54,710 nt of DNA from Nitrospira sp. UBA2082 (GTDB lineage: Bacteria > Nitrospirota > Nitrospiria > Nitrospirales > Nitrospiraceae). Below, piece by piece: positions 33,355 through 41,662 of the stretch. The DNA lies in the NCBI GenBank assembly GCA_002331335.1, contig DCZO01000019.1:108581-163290 (forward strand), written 5' to 3'. The notes below the pieces were generated by a model that worked only from the letters and a program-made list of their open reading frames with translations, did no database searches and was not told where the DNA came from. The position numbers and the translations under genes are program-made. The first letter of the stretch is position 1. Every line of letters starts with the position of its first letter.

Positions 33355-35031
33355 TCAGGCATGCGCATGGTGCAACATAATACGCCGATCGGCATGCGCC
33401 GTTAAATTGGGATCTGTTGAGACGAAAATGACCGACCACGTTTCATCTTTGGAGCACAGGCGACGCAAAATCGTTTCTCTCATCGACGGATCCATGCTGT
33501 GAATCAGGCCGTCGAATACCAGGACTTGCGGGTGGCCGAGGACGGCCCGCGCCAACAAGATCTGGACGACTTTGCTGGACGGTAATACCTCGCCCAGCTC
33601 CCGGATGTTTGATTTGATTCCACGAGGAAGGGATTCGACCTCCTCTTCGAGCTCCGCAAACCGTAAAGCCCACGCGATATCGTCATAGCTGACATAGGAC
33701 CGCCCGACGACGATATTGTCTTCGATGGTTCCTTCGAGGAGGGTCAGCTGTGAATCGATGACCACGCTCCGGCATTGGTTGATGGCATCCGGGTCCATGT
33801 AGCGAAGGTCGACGCCGTTGTATTGAACCACCCCGTTAGTCGGTGCTTCGAGACCGCCCAAGACTCGGGCGAGGGAAAGTTTCGCGACAGCGGTTTTCGC
33901 ATAAATCCCGAGTTTCTCACCCGGGGCCACTTCCAGATTGAAGTTGTCAAAGATGGAATATCCATCATGGACCAGCCCGACGTTTTTGCAGGTGACACGG
34001 ATACCTTGACCACGCGGGGTCGGCATGGTCACTGTTGAGGTGGTTGGAACCAAATCTTGCGGGTGCGAGAAGAAGTGATCGAGTTCCGTGAGCGATGTGA
34101 AGAAATAGTACACATGCCCCATGTTCTTGATGAGCGAATCGAAATTGATAACCAGGGCACCTACGACGACTTCAACGGCCACCAACTGACCGAGCGTCAA
34201 TTGGCCTTGCGACATCAGCCATCCGGCCATGGCCAGGGCGCCTGCCTGTGCCAAGGCTTGCCCGGACACCGACCCGACGTATTGGCGGATCAACACGGCA
34301 AACCGGGCCTTGCGGGTATCGGTATAGCGATTGACCAAGTCGTTCGTCTTTTGCAGGAGATAGGGCTGGCTGTCCGTGGCTTTCAACTGCAAGACATTGC
34401 GGGAAATTTCTTGGATCCAATGGAACATGTCGTATTTCGCTCGTGACATGTCGAGCGTCGTCCTCAACGCCCCACGTGAGAGCACAAAGAACGTGATCGC
34501 GAATCCGGCCATGAGCATCACATTGTAAAGCATGAAGTACGGATGGTAGACCACCAACATCGCCATTCCGACCGTCCCCCCGACGACGACGTTCAACAAG
34601 TCGATGAGGAGGGTGGACAAGGCACGTTGCATAAAGATCGTTTCTATGAACCGGTTGGCAAGTTCCGGCCGGTAGCCTTGGAATTGGTAGCGCGGAAGCT
34701 GCTCGACCATGGCCACGGCGACGCGCGCGAAGATACGCCGCTGGATGACATCCACCGCGTAGAAATGGAACGCTTTGAACATGCCCACAAACAGCAGGAC
34801 CAGGAACATGATGCTCGTCAGCGTCCAGATCATGACGGGCTGGACCGCATAGGAAAACGTGCTGACGAGTTCTTGGACCGTGAGCGGGATGATGAGCGAA
34901 AAGAATCCGACGGCCAAGGCATAAGAAAAAATCAAACTCATGATCCTTTTCTCAGCCTTCATGGCCACGGAGAGCTGGTTAAGCAAAGCCTGTAATAGGT
35001 TCGGGTGATGTGTCCTCTGTGTTTCCGTCAT
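33355..35031 (-). CDS. ABC exporter-fold protein with a catalytically degenerate ATPase domain
   Basis: Fused permease-ATPase of 558 residues from ATG 35031, after GGAGGG (an adjacent GTG is the other option). Residues 30-310 form a six-helix exporter membrane domain. Residues about 345-559 align with an ATPase domain, but its motifs are broken. Walker A reads YAKTAVAKLS: the three glycines are Ala379, Ala382 and Ala384, and only Lys385 is kept. The signature LSGGQ reads LPSSK. Walker B is LVFDG with Gly509 for the catalytic Glu. The H-loop His is lost (VSTDP). The D-loop HSMD remains. ATP hydrolysis seems impossible by itself, so it may pair with another ATPase or act as a scaffold (inference). 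Normal length and no frameshift argue against simple decay. Confidence 0.85.
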   Translation of the reverse strand: MTETQRTHHPNLLQALLNQLSVAMKAEKRIMSLIFSYALAVGFFSLIIPLTVQELVSTFSYAVQPVMIWTLTSIMFLVLLFVGMFKAFHFYAVDVIQRRIFARVAVAMVEQLPRYQFQGYRPELANRFIETIFMQRALSTLLIDLLNVVVGGTVGMAMLVVYHPYFMLYNVMLMAGFAITFFVLSRGALRTTLDMSRAKYDMFHWIQEISRNVLQLKATDSQPYLLQKTNDLVNRYTDTRKARFAVLIRQYVGSVSGQALAQAGALAMAGWLMSQGQLTLGQLVAVEVVVGALVINFDSLIKNMGHVYYFFTSLTELDHFFSHPQDLVPTTSTVTMPTPRGQGIRVTCKNVGLVHDGYSIFDNFNLEVAPGEKLGIYAKTAVAKLSLARVLGGLEAPTNGVVQYNGVDLRYMDPDAINQCRSVVIDSQLTLLEGTIEDNIVVGRSYVSYDDIAWALRFAELEEEVESLPRGIKSNIRELGEVLPSSKVVQILLARAVLGHPQVLVFDGLIHSMDPSMRETILRRLCSKDETWSVIFVSTDPNLTAHADRRIMLHHAHA

Positions 35032-35082
35032 CACAACCCTCCGTTCCAGAGTTAAAAGTAAAAAAAGTGCCCCGTAATTGAC

Positions 35083-36681
35083 TCAGTCCCGACCTTCAAT
35101 TTGCTGACCAGAAGAACCAGCCGCATGAATCGGATCGCCGTACTTGGCCAGCACACTCGCGCCTACGGCCTTCGATAACGCCCCCTTCGCCAAGAGATAG
35201 CCTCCGCGAGAAAGCACGTAATCATACTGGGCACGGTAGAGGTCATAGGCAGCTTCGACGGCATTACGCTCCCGCATGTTCACAAACAGGATACTGGTCG
35301 CCCCCATGTCGAAGCGTTTGCGCTCGCCCTCTTCCAGCACCTTGGCCAGCCGGTACGCTTCCGTCGCGGCCCTCACTCGATCCCTGGCCCGGACGATGGC
35401 CGACACCCAATTGTCGACATCAATGCTGACCTGTTGCTCTTTGTTCCAGAGTTCATACGTCAGGCGTTCTTGCTCAGCCTGCGCATGGGCCACTTTTCCT
35501 CGGGCCTCTCGATTGAACAACGGGATACTGAAGAACGTCCCAACTCGGTAGCCGATCCCTCCCACCCAATAGATCGAACCAATCGCCGGCCCCCCCTCTA
35601 TGTAGAGCTTGGGCAGCAGACCATTCTTCGCGAGTTTGACATCGATGTTGTTCATCTGAAGTTCAATGGCGAGCGCTCGCACCTCCGGGCGGTCCTCCTT
35701 AGCCGCGACCTTGGCTGCGGCGATCTCCTCCTCAGTCGGCAGCGGGGTTTCCCCCGTGAACTCCGGCGCCCAATCCGGTCGTGGAGTCACCGGTTCGCCA
35801 TTTTCCCAGAGAAAGAGGGACAGTTTGTACTGTTCATATTCTGCCTGTCGTTGGGCGGCGATGGCAGCCTCCCGGCGGCGTTGAACTTCCTGGCCCACCT
35901 CGACCACATCGAGCGGCGAAACCTTGCCGGCCTTGGCCTGCCCCTCGACCTGGGTGAATCGGGCCTCGGCAACTGCCAGGTTTTGCTTCTGCACCTCGGC
36001 CTGTTTGACGGCTACCTGCCAATCCCAATATTGAATAGCGCCGGCCAGATAGAGGTCCTGGCGTTTCTGCGCGACCTTGATCTCCGCCTGCGGCTCCGAG
36101 AGTTCGGCCTGCTGGAACTCGGCGTACTCTTCGTTGATGATGAATCCCCGGAGGAGATTAAACTTCCCGCCGACAATCATCATTTGCTGCGGATAGAACA
36201 GTTGTAAGTCTTGAGGGACCGCTACCGCGGGGCTCTGTACATTACGCACTGGGAGATTCGTGTTGTCTCCCAGGAGCGTCGCATGATCGCCGAAGACGTT
36301 CCGGATCCCGAGGAAGAGATTCCATCCCCAGGGGTGTCCGAGCTTGAGCATGAGATCGTCATATCCAGAGCTTAAGTGATTCGGCACACCACTGACATTT
36401 GTCAGATTGAACGTTTGATAGCGATCGAACTCGATCTCATTTCGAACCTTGGGTTCCCACGCACCCAGCGCTTTCAGGATTCTCGCCCGAGCCTGCGCCC
36501 GCTCCAGTCCTGTTGCCCTGAGGAGGGGATGGGTCAACTCAATCCTGGCCAGCACCTCTTCAATGGTCAGGGGGGCGGTTCGCACAGCGGAGGCGGTTGC
36601 GGCGGAGGGCTCGATGGCCGGGGGCTCCGCGAGTGCCATGGTCGGCAACACCGTCAACATGACCAACACCAATGTGATCAA
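35083..36681 (-). CDS. TolC-like outer-membrane factor, third tandem copy
   Basis: Outer-membrane efflux channel of the TolC/OEP family, 532 residues. The start is taken at TTG 36681 because AAGGAG lies nine bases upstream in the same leader that precedes both other copies; a GTG at 36705, directly after the previous stop, lacks a ribosome site. Signal peptide ends near TMALA. Shared family blocks: LTIEEVLARIELTHPLLRA, ARILKALGAWEP, QKRQDLYLAGAIQYWDWQVAVKQAEV (in parts), GQAKAGKVSPLDVVEVGQEVQRRREAAIAAQRQ, NWVSAIVRARDRV, KVLEEGERKRFDMGATSILFVNMRERNAVEAAY and a C-terminal GRD. Two OEP repeats give the helical barrel. It precedes the ABC gene. Confidence 0.93.
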   Translation of the reverse strand: MITLVLVMLTVLPTMALAEPPAIEPSAATASAVRTAPLTIEEVLARIELTHPLLRATGLERAQARARILKALGAWEPKVRNEIEFDRYQTFNLTNVSGVPNHLSSGYDDLMLKLGHPWGWNLFLGIRNVFGDHATLLGDNTNLPVRNVQSPAVAVPQDLQLFYPQQMMIVGGKFNLLRGFIINEEYAEFQQAELSEPQAEIKVAQKRQDLYLAGAIQYWDWQVAVKQAEVQKQNLAVAEARFTQVEGQAKAGKVSPLDVVEVGQEVQRRREAAIAAQRQAEYEQYKLSLFLWENGEPVTPRPDWAPEFTGETPLPTEEEIAAAKVAAKEDRPEVRALAIELQMNNIDVKLAKNGLLPKLYIEGGPAIGSIYWVGGIGYRVGTFFSIPLFNREARGKVAHAQAEQERLTYELWNKEQQVSIDVDNWVSAIVRARDRVRAATEAYRLAKVLEEGERKRFDMGATSILFVNMRERNAVEAAYDLYRAQYDYVLSRGGYLLAKGALSKAVGASVLAKYGDPIHAAGSSGQQIEGRD

Positions 36682-36705
36682 AGAAGGCTGCTCCTTGTAA
36701 CCCAC

Positions 36706-38244
36706 TTAGTCACGTCCTTTGACTTTGTTGCCGTGCAATCCCGCTGCCTTTGAAGGATCGCCATACTTGGCCAGGACGTCAGTTGCCACTGACTTCGACA
36801 AGCCCCCACGCGCCCAGAGGTATCCACCTCGTGCGAGCACATAATCGTACTGGGCACGATACAGTTCATACGCCGCCTCAACGGCGTTTTGCTCCCGCTT
36901 ATTCACAAATAAAATGCTGGTGACCCCCTGGTCGAATCGTTTACGCTCGCCCTCTTCGAGCACCTTGGCCAACCGATACGCTTCGGAGGCGGCCCGCACT
37001 CGATCCCTGGCCCTGACAATCGCCGAAACCCAATTATCTACATCGATGGTCACTTGTTGCTCGGCATACAGCTGTTTCAAGATCAATTGCTGCTGGTCCG
37101 CTTCGGCGAACATGACTTTCCCACGCCCTTCCCGTTGGAACAGCGGCATCGCAAACCAAGATTCCATCCGATACCCGACTCCCACGTTCCAGTCCGACGC
37201 AGCATCCATTTGCCCCCCCTTAAAATCCAACTTGGGGAGCAGGAAGTTCTTGGCGAGCTTCAGATCGATATTGTTCAGCTTAGCTTCGATATAGAGGGAC
37301 TGCACTTCCGGCCGGTCTTCCTTGGCCGAGACCTTGGCCGCGGTGACGTCTTCTTCGGTCGGCAAGGGCGTTTCTCCCGTGAACTCCGGAGCCCACTCCG
37401 GCCTCGGAGCGACCGGCTCCCCGTTCTCCCAGAGAAAGAGGGACAGTTTATACTGCTCGTACTCCACCTGCCGTTGGGCGGCGATGGCGGCCTCCCGGCG
37501 GTTCTGAACTTCCTGGCCCATTTCAGCCACGTCAAGAGGCGAAATCTTGCCGGCCTTGGCCTGCCCCTCGATCTGCGCGAGACGGGCTTCGGCAACCGCC
37601 AGGTTTTGCCTCCGCACCTCGGCCTGCTTGACCGCGACTTGCCAATCCCAATATTGGATCGCGCCGGCGAGATAGAGGTCCTGCCGTTTTTGGGCGACGT
37701 GGATCTCCGCCAGCGGCCCCATGAGTTCGGCTTTTTGATAGTCGGCGTACTCGTCGTTGATCAGGAGCCCGCGTAGCAGATGGCCCTCCCCACCGGCGAG
37801 GATTTGCTGGTTTTGCCAGAAGAGCAGTCCATCATTAGCGATGAGCGCATGGGCGGCTTGGTTGGTGCGATCTCCATAGCCGCTGCGGACGCCGCCATGG
37901 ACCTTGAAGCCCCAGGGATGCCCAACCTCGAGCTTGGTATCGTTATATCCCCCCGTCGTCGTATTCACGAAAGCCAGAAAATTCCAAGATTGATAACGAT
38001 CGGTCTCGGTAATGTTCTTGACCACCGGTTCCCAGGCCCCGAGCGCCTTTAGGATCTTCGCCCGAGCCTGCGCCCGTTCAGTCCCACTCGCCCGAAGCAG
38101 AGGATGCGTCAACTCAATACGGGCGAGCACTTCGGTGATGGTCAGGGGCTCGGTGCGGGTCGGCTGAAGCTGCACGGTGCTCACCGTCTCCGCCCATGTT
38201 GCCACGGGAAGGAAAATCAGAATCACGAATAAGAGAGCGGCCAT
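36706..38244 (-). CDS. TolC-like outer-membrane factor, second tandem copy
   Basis: Paralogue of its two neighbours, 512 residues. ATG 38244 follows AAGGAGCATCCTTCG. The signal peptide MAALLFVILIFLPVATWA is short and cut near TWA-E. The helical repeats match the other copies closely (HPLLRASGTERAQARAKILK, DVAEMGQEVQNRREAAIA, LSLFLWENGEPVAPRPEWAP, KRFDQGVTSILFVNKRE, ending KGRD). Divergence is concentrated in the region at 75-130 (SYQSWNFLAFVNTTTGGYND type), which faces the outside in TolC-like channels. The stop abuts the third copy. Confidence 0.93.
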   Translation of the reverse strand: MAALLFVILIFLPVATWAETVSTVQLQPTRTEPLTITEVLARIELTHPLLRASGTERAQARAKILKALGAWEPVVKNITETDRYQSWNFLAFVNTTTGGYNDTKLEVGHPWGFKVHGGVRSGYGDRTNQAAHALIANDGLLFWQNQQILAGGEGHLLRGLLINDEYADYQKAELMGPLAEIHVAQKRQDLYLAGAIQYWDWQVAVKQAEVRRQNLAVAEARLAQIEGQAKAGKISPLDVAEMGQEVQNRREAAIAAQRQVEYEQYKLSLFLWENGEPVAPRPEWAPEFTGETPLPTEEDVTAAKVSAKEDRPEVQSLYIEAKLNNIDLKLAKNFLLPKLDFKGGQMDAASDWNVGVGYRMESWFAMPLFQREGRGKVMFAEADQQQLILKQLYAEQQVTIDVDNWVSAIVRARDRVRAASEAYRLAKVLEEGERKRFDQGVTSILFVNKREQNAVEAAYELYRAQYDYVLARGGYLWARGGLSKSVATDVLAKYGDPSKAAGLHGNKVKGRD

Positions 38245-38267
38245 CGAAGGATGCTCCTTGTGCCGGA

Positions 38268-39821
38268 TTAATCGCGGCCCGGTTGTTGGTGGCCGTTCAT
38301 ACCTGCCGCCGTCAGCGGGTTCCCGTACTTGACCAACTCGCTCTCAGGCCAGGGCTTCGACAATGCGCCCCTCGCCCACAGCATCCCTCCGCGCGCGACG
38401 GCGTAGTCGGCCTGCGCCCGATACAGCTGGTAGGCCGCCTCGACAGCGTTACGCTCGCGCGTATTGACGAAAAGGATACTGGTCTTCCCCAAGTCGAACC
38501 GTTTACGCTCACCTTCTTCCAAGATCTTGGCCAACCGGTACGATTCCGTGGCAGCCCTCACCCGATCCCTGGCCCGCACGATCGCCGAGTACCAGTTATC
38601 CACGTCAAATCCGACTTGCTGCTCGGTATATTGCTGCTTCAAGGCCAATTGCGACTGGCCCACTTCCGCAGCCATGACCTTCCCACGCCCTTCCCGCTGG
38701 AACAGCGGGATCTCCGAGTGCAACCCGACCCGATACCCGAGTCCCACAACCCAGTCCGCGGCGCCCTTGGTTGGCCCCCCTTCAAGATCCAAGGTCGGGA
38801 GCAGCTTGTTCTTGGCGAGCTTGAGATCGATGTTGTTGATCTTGGCCTGGATATAAAGGTCCCGCACTTCCGGCCGCGCCTCTTTTGCCTCCACTTTAAA
38901 ACCTGAGACCTCTTCTTCGGTCGGAAGCGGCGTTTCACCTTGGAATTCCGGCGCCCATTCCGCCCGTGGGGCTACCGGCTCGCCGTTCTCCCAGAAAAAG
39001 AGGGACAGCTTGTACTGTTCATACTCCACCTTCCGTTGCGCGGCGATGGCGGCGGCCCGACGGCGCTGCACTTCCTGATTGACTTCCGCCACATCAAGGG
39101 GAGAAATCTTTCCGGCCTTGGCCTGGCCCTCAATCTGGACGGCGCGGGCTTCTGCAACGGCCAGTATCTGCTTCACGACCGCGGCCTGCTTGACCGCCAC
39201 CTGCCAATCCCAATACTGCACGGCGCCCGCGAGATAGAGGTCTTGTCGTTTCTGCGCCACCGCGATCTCCGCTTGGGGCACCGCGAGTTCGGCCCGTTGG
39301 AACGCGGCGTTCTCCTCATTGATCACGAGGCCTCGCAACAGGTGGAACGATCCGGCGTAGTAGAAATGCTGCGTACGATAGGTGCCCAGCAGATCAGGGG
39401 GATACGCAATGCGGTTGTTCGTGGCGGAATCCCCGAAGCCGCTGCGGAGTCCGCCTTCGACGACGAAACCCCAGGGATGCCCGACCTGGAGGGTGCTATC
39501 AGCATATCCGGTCGTATGTTGACTCGGAATGTCGAACGCCGTGGTGAGATTCCAGGTCGTATACCGTTCGACCTGTGTATAGTTCTTGATCTGCGGTTCC
39601 CAGGCCCCGAGTGCCTTCAGGATCTTGGCCCGGGCTTTTTCCCGCTCAGTTCCCATTGCCCGAAGCAGCGGATGCGTCAACTCAATGCGGGCAAGGACTT
39701 CGCTGATGGTGAGTGGTTCAGTGCGAGCCGACTGAGCCTGCACGGTCTTCGAGTCGCTCACCGGTTCCGCCAGTGCAGTCATTGGCAGGAGAGTCACGAG
39801 GGCCAGCACCAGAGCGATCAT
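38268..39821 (-). CDS. TolC-like outer-membrane factor, first tandem copy
   Basis: First gene of the transport operon, 517 residues from ATG 39821. That start follows AAAGGAGCATCCTGC, the same leader found before copies two and three; a frame extension to 39881 would precede the signal peptide and is rejected. The signal MIALVLALVTLLPMTALA is followed by the OMF core: LTISEVLARIELTHPLLRAMG, AKILKALGAWEP, GKISPLDVAEVNQEVQRRRAAAIAAQRK, LSLFFWENGEPVAPRAEWAP, KRFDLGKTSILFVNTRERNAVEAAYQLYRAQADY, ending PGRD. The upstream 140 bp shared with the regulator holds the inverted repeat at 39900-39924. Confidence 0.93.
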   Translation of the reverse strand: MIALVLALVTLLPMTALAEPVSDSKTVQAQSARTEPLTISEVLARIELTHPLLRAMGTEREKARAKILKALGAWEPQIKNYTQVERYTTWNLTTAFDIPSQHTTGYADSTLQVGHPWGFVVEGGLRSGFGDSATNNRIAYPPDLLGTYRTQHFYYAGSFHLLRGLVINEENAAFQRAELAVPQAEIAVAQKRQDLYLAGAVQYWDWQVAVKQAAVVKQILAVAEARAVQIEGQAKAGKISPLDVAEVNQEVQRRRAAAIAAQRKVEYEQYKLSLFFWENGEPVAPRAEWAPEFQGETPLPTEEEVSGFKVEAKEARPEVRDLYIQAKINNIDLKLAKNKLLPTLDLEGGPTKGAADWVVGLGYRVGLHSEIPLFQREGRGKVMAAEVGQSQLALKQQYTEQQVGFDVDNWYSAIVRARDRVRAATESYRLAKILEEGERKRFDLGKTSILFVNTRERNAVEAAYQLYRAQADYAVARGGMLWARGALSKPWPESELVKYGNPLTAAGMNGHQQPGRD

Positions 39822-39899
39822 GCAGGATGCTCCTTTCAGAGCGGGTGGCAGACGGCGCCACAGTAGCAATCTCCCGCTCATTTTTTAAAATAGATAAAA

Positions 39900-39924
39900 C
39901 GGATTGGAGTTATCGGCTAATCCG
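39900..39924. promoter_or_regulatory. Inverted repeat, probable LysR-type regulator binding site
   Basis: CGGATT and AATCCG flank 13 bases in the 142-bp region between the regulator gene and the OMF operon. The inner bases contain ATTGG to CTAAT, which fits the T-N11-A pattern of LysR-family sites. The repeat lies just upstream of an AT-rich stretch (39885-39899) that could hold the -10 region of the OMF promoter and overlaps the regulator's own promoter, so both activation and autorepression are plausible. Confidence 0.55.
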
Positions 39925-39933
39925 ATGTATAGT
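39904..39933 (+). promoter_or_regulatory. Candidate promoter of the LysR-type regulator gene
   Basis: TTGGAG (39904-39909) and TATAGT (39928-39933) are 18 bases apart, 31 bases before the start codon. The -35 box lies within the inverted repeat at 39900-39924, consistent with autoregulation. Confidence 0.5.
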
Positions 39934-39963
39934 GTGCGGCCTACCTAGACGCCGAGGGCTCAA

Positions 39964-40866
39964 ATGGATTGGCTGAACTATCACCACCTGCTGTATTTCT
40001 GGTCCGTCGCCAAACATGGCACGGTGGCCAAAGCCTGCGAAGAGCTCCGTCTCGCTCAGCCGACGATCAGCGGTCAGATCATGCTTCTGGAACAAGCATT
40101 GGGCGAACAACTGTTTGTCCGGACAGGACGCCGCCTCGCATTGACGGAGATGGGGCGTGTGGTGTTCAAGTACGCGGAAGACATCTTCGCAACCGGACAA
40201 GAGTTGCTGCGCACGGTGAAGGGGCGCGGGACGAATGGGTACCCTTCCCGATTGGTCGTCGGCATGGCGGATGTCGTGTCGAAACCGCTCGCCACTCAAT
40301 TTCTGAAATCAGCCCTGAAGGTGGATCCGTCGACACTCTTGATATGCCGAGAGGACAAACTGCCATTTCTGTTGACTGATCTGGTCGTGCACGAGTTGGA
40401 TCTGGTCATCTCCGACGCCCCGGCCCCGCCAAACAGCAACGTTCGAATCTATAACCACCTCTTGGGCGAGTCCGGAGTGACCCTGTTCGCGACGGCGACG
40501 CTGGCGGCGCGGTATCGCCGCAGCTTTCCACAATCGTTACAGGGTGCCCCGATGCTTCTGCCGACAGCTGATGCGATACTCCGACAGCTGCTGAACCCAT
40601 GGCTGGCACAGCGCGAACTGACTCCCAACATCGTCGGCGAATTCGATGACAGCATGACGCTCAAGGCATTCGGGCAGGATGGATACGGGATTTTTCCGGG
40701 CGCCACCGCGATTGAGAAGGAAATCTGCCGTCAGTACCAGGTGCAGGTGGTCGGACGCCTGGACTCGGTGAAGCACTATTTCTATGCGATTACCGCCGAG
40801 CGGAAGCTCAAACATCCGGCGGTCCTCGCCATCGTCCAAGCAGCCCGGCGAGAATTGCACAGCTAG
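39964..40866 (+). CDS. LysR-family transcriptional regulator, NhaR-like
   Basis: DNA-binding regulator of 300 residues. The N-terminal winged helix-turn-helix reads LNYHHLLYFWSVAKHGTVAKACEEL and LAQPTISGQIMLLEQALGEQLFVRTGRRLALTEMGRVVF in parts; the opening MDWLNYHHLLYFW is characteristic of the NhaR subgroup. The C-terminal effector domain has RLVVGMADVVSKPLATQFL and DLVISDAPAPPNSNVRIYNHLLGESGVTLFAT. In E. coli NhaR responds to sodium. Here the gene is divergent from the OMF-ABC-HlyD operon and likely controls it through the inverted repeat in between (inference). Effector unknown. Confidence 0.93.
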   Translation: MDWLNYHHLLYFWSVAKHGTVAKACEELRLAQPTISGQIMLLEQALGEQLFVRTGRRLALTEMGRVVFKYAEDIFATGQELLRTVKGRGTNGYPSRLVVGMADVVSKPLATQFLKSALKVDPSTLLICREDKLPFLLTDLVVHELDLVISDAPAPPNSNVRIYNHLLGESGVTLFATATLAARYRRSFPQSLQGAPMLLPTADAILRQLLNPWLAQRELTPNIVGEFDDSMTLKAFGQDGYGIFPGATAIEKEICRQYQVQVVGRLDSVKHYFYAITAERKLKHPAVLAIVQAARRELHS

Positions 40867-40895
40867 CGCAGGTCAACCGGCTCAACAGATCCCGC

Positions 40896-41609
40896 TTAAT
40901 TTCCGGCGCGGCCCACTGCGTCCAACAATTGATCCCGCTCCTGTTTGGTCAGTTCCTTCCACTCTCCAACCCCCAGCCCCTTCACCGTGATGTGCATGAT
41001 CCGGACTCGGTGCAGACTCGTCACCCGATAGCCCAACCCCTGGCACATCCGCCGGATTTGCCGGTTGCGGCCCTCGGTCAAAACAATGCGGAACCGATTG
41101 CGCCCAACCCGGCTCGTCCGGCATGGTTTGGTTTGGCTCCCGAGTACAAGCACGCCCCGGGACATCCGCTCCAGAAATGAATCATCGAACGGCCGGTCGA
41201 CATCGACGACATATTCCCGCTCATGCCCGAATTCGGTGCGCAGAATCTCGTTCACGATGTTGCCGTCATTCGTCAAAAGAATCAGGCCGGATGAATCTTT
41301 ATCCAGCCGGCCGATCGGAAAGATCCGCTCCGGATGGCCGATTTCCGAAATAATATTCCGGTTCACATGGGCTTCGCTGGTCGTCGTCACGCCGACCGGC
41401 TTGTGATATTTGATATAGAGGGGCGGCTTACCCCAGGGAATCACCTGCCCGTCCCGGGCGATGACGTCCGCCGGGCCCACACGATCGCCCAGTCTGGCTA
41501 TCCGGCCGTTGACCGTGACGGCCCCGGACTCGACCAACCGATCCGCCTCGCGTCGGGAGCAGATCCCCTGTTCCGTGAAGAATTTGTTGATGCGGATAGG
41601 TTGATCCAC
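40896..41609 (-). CDS. rluF: RluF-type pseudouridine synthase
   Basis: RsuA/RluB/RluE/RluF-family enzyme; RluF modifies uridine in 23S rRNA (U2604 in E. coli) and a tRNA-Tyr position. The 237 residues start with an S4 RNA-binding domain (IRINKFFTEQGICSRREADRLVESGAVTVNG in parts). The catalytic motif IGRLDKDSSGLILLTNDG has the Asp nucleophile. GRNRQIRRMCQGLGYRVTSLHRVRIMHITVKGLGVGEW matches RluF better than RsuA/RluB. Start is GTG at 41609. Stand-alone gene next to agmatinase with no evident link. Confidence 0.92.
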   Translation of the reverse strand: MDQPIRINKFFTEQGICSRREADRLVESGAVTVNGRIARLGDRVGPADVIARDGQVIPWGKPPLYIKYHKPVGVTTTSEAHVNRNIISEIGHPERIFPIGRLDKDSSGLILLTNDGNIVNEILRTEFGHEREYVVDVDRPFDDSFLERMSRGVLVLGSQTKPCRTSRVGRNRFRIVLTEGRNRQIRRMCQGLGYRVTSLHRVRIMHITVKGLGVGEWKELTKQERDQLLDAVGRAGN

Positions 41610-41662
41610 GGGAGGTCAGTCTAGCGCGAGAACGGCGCGGACGGCTTGTTCCGGTATCCGGC

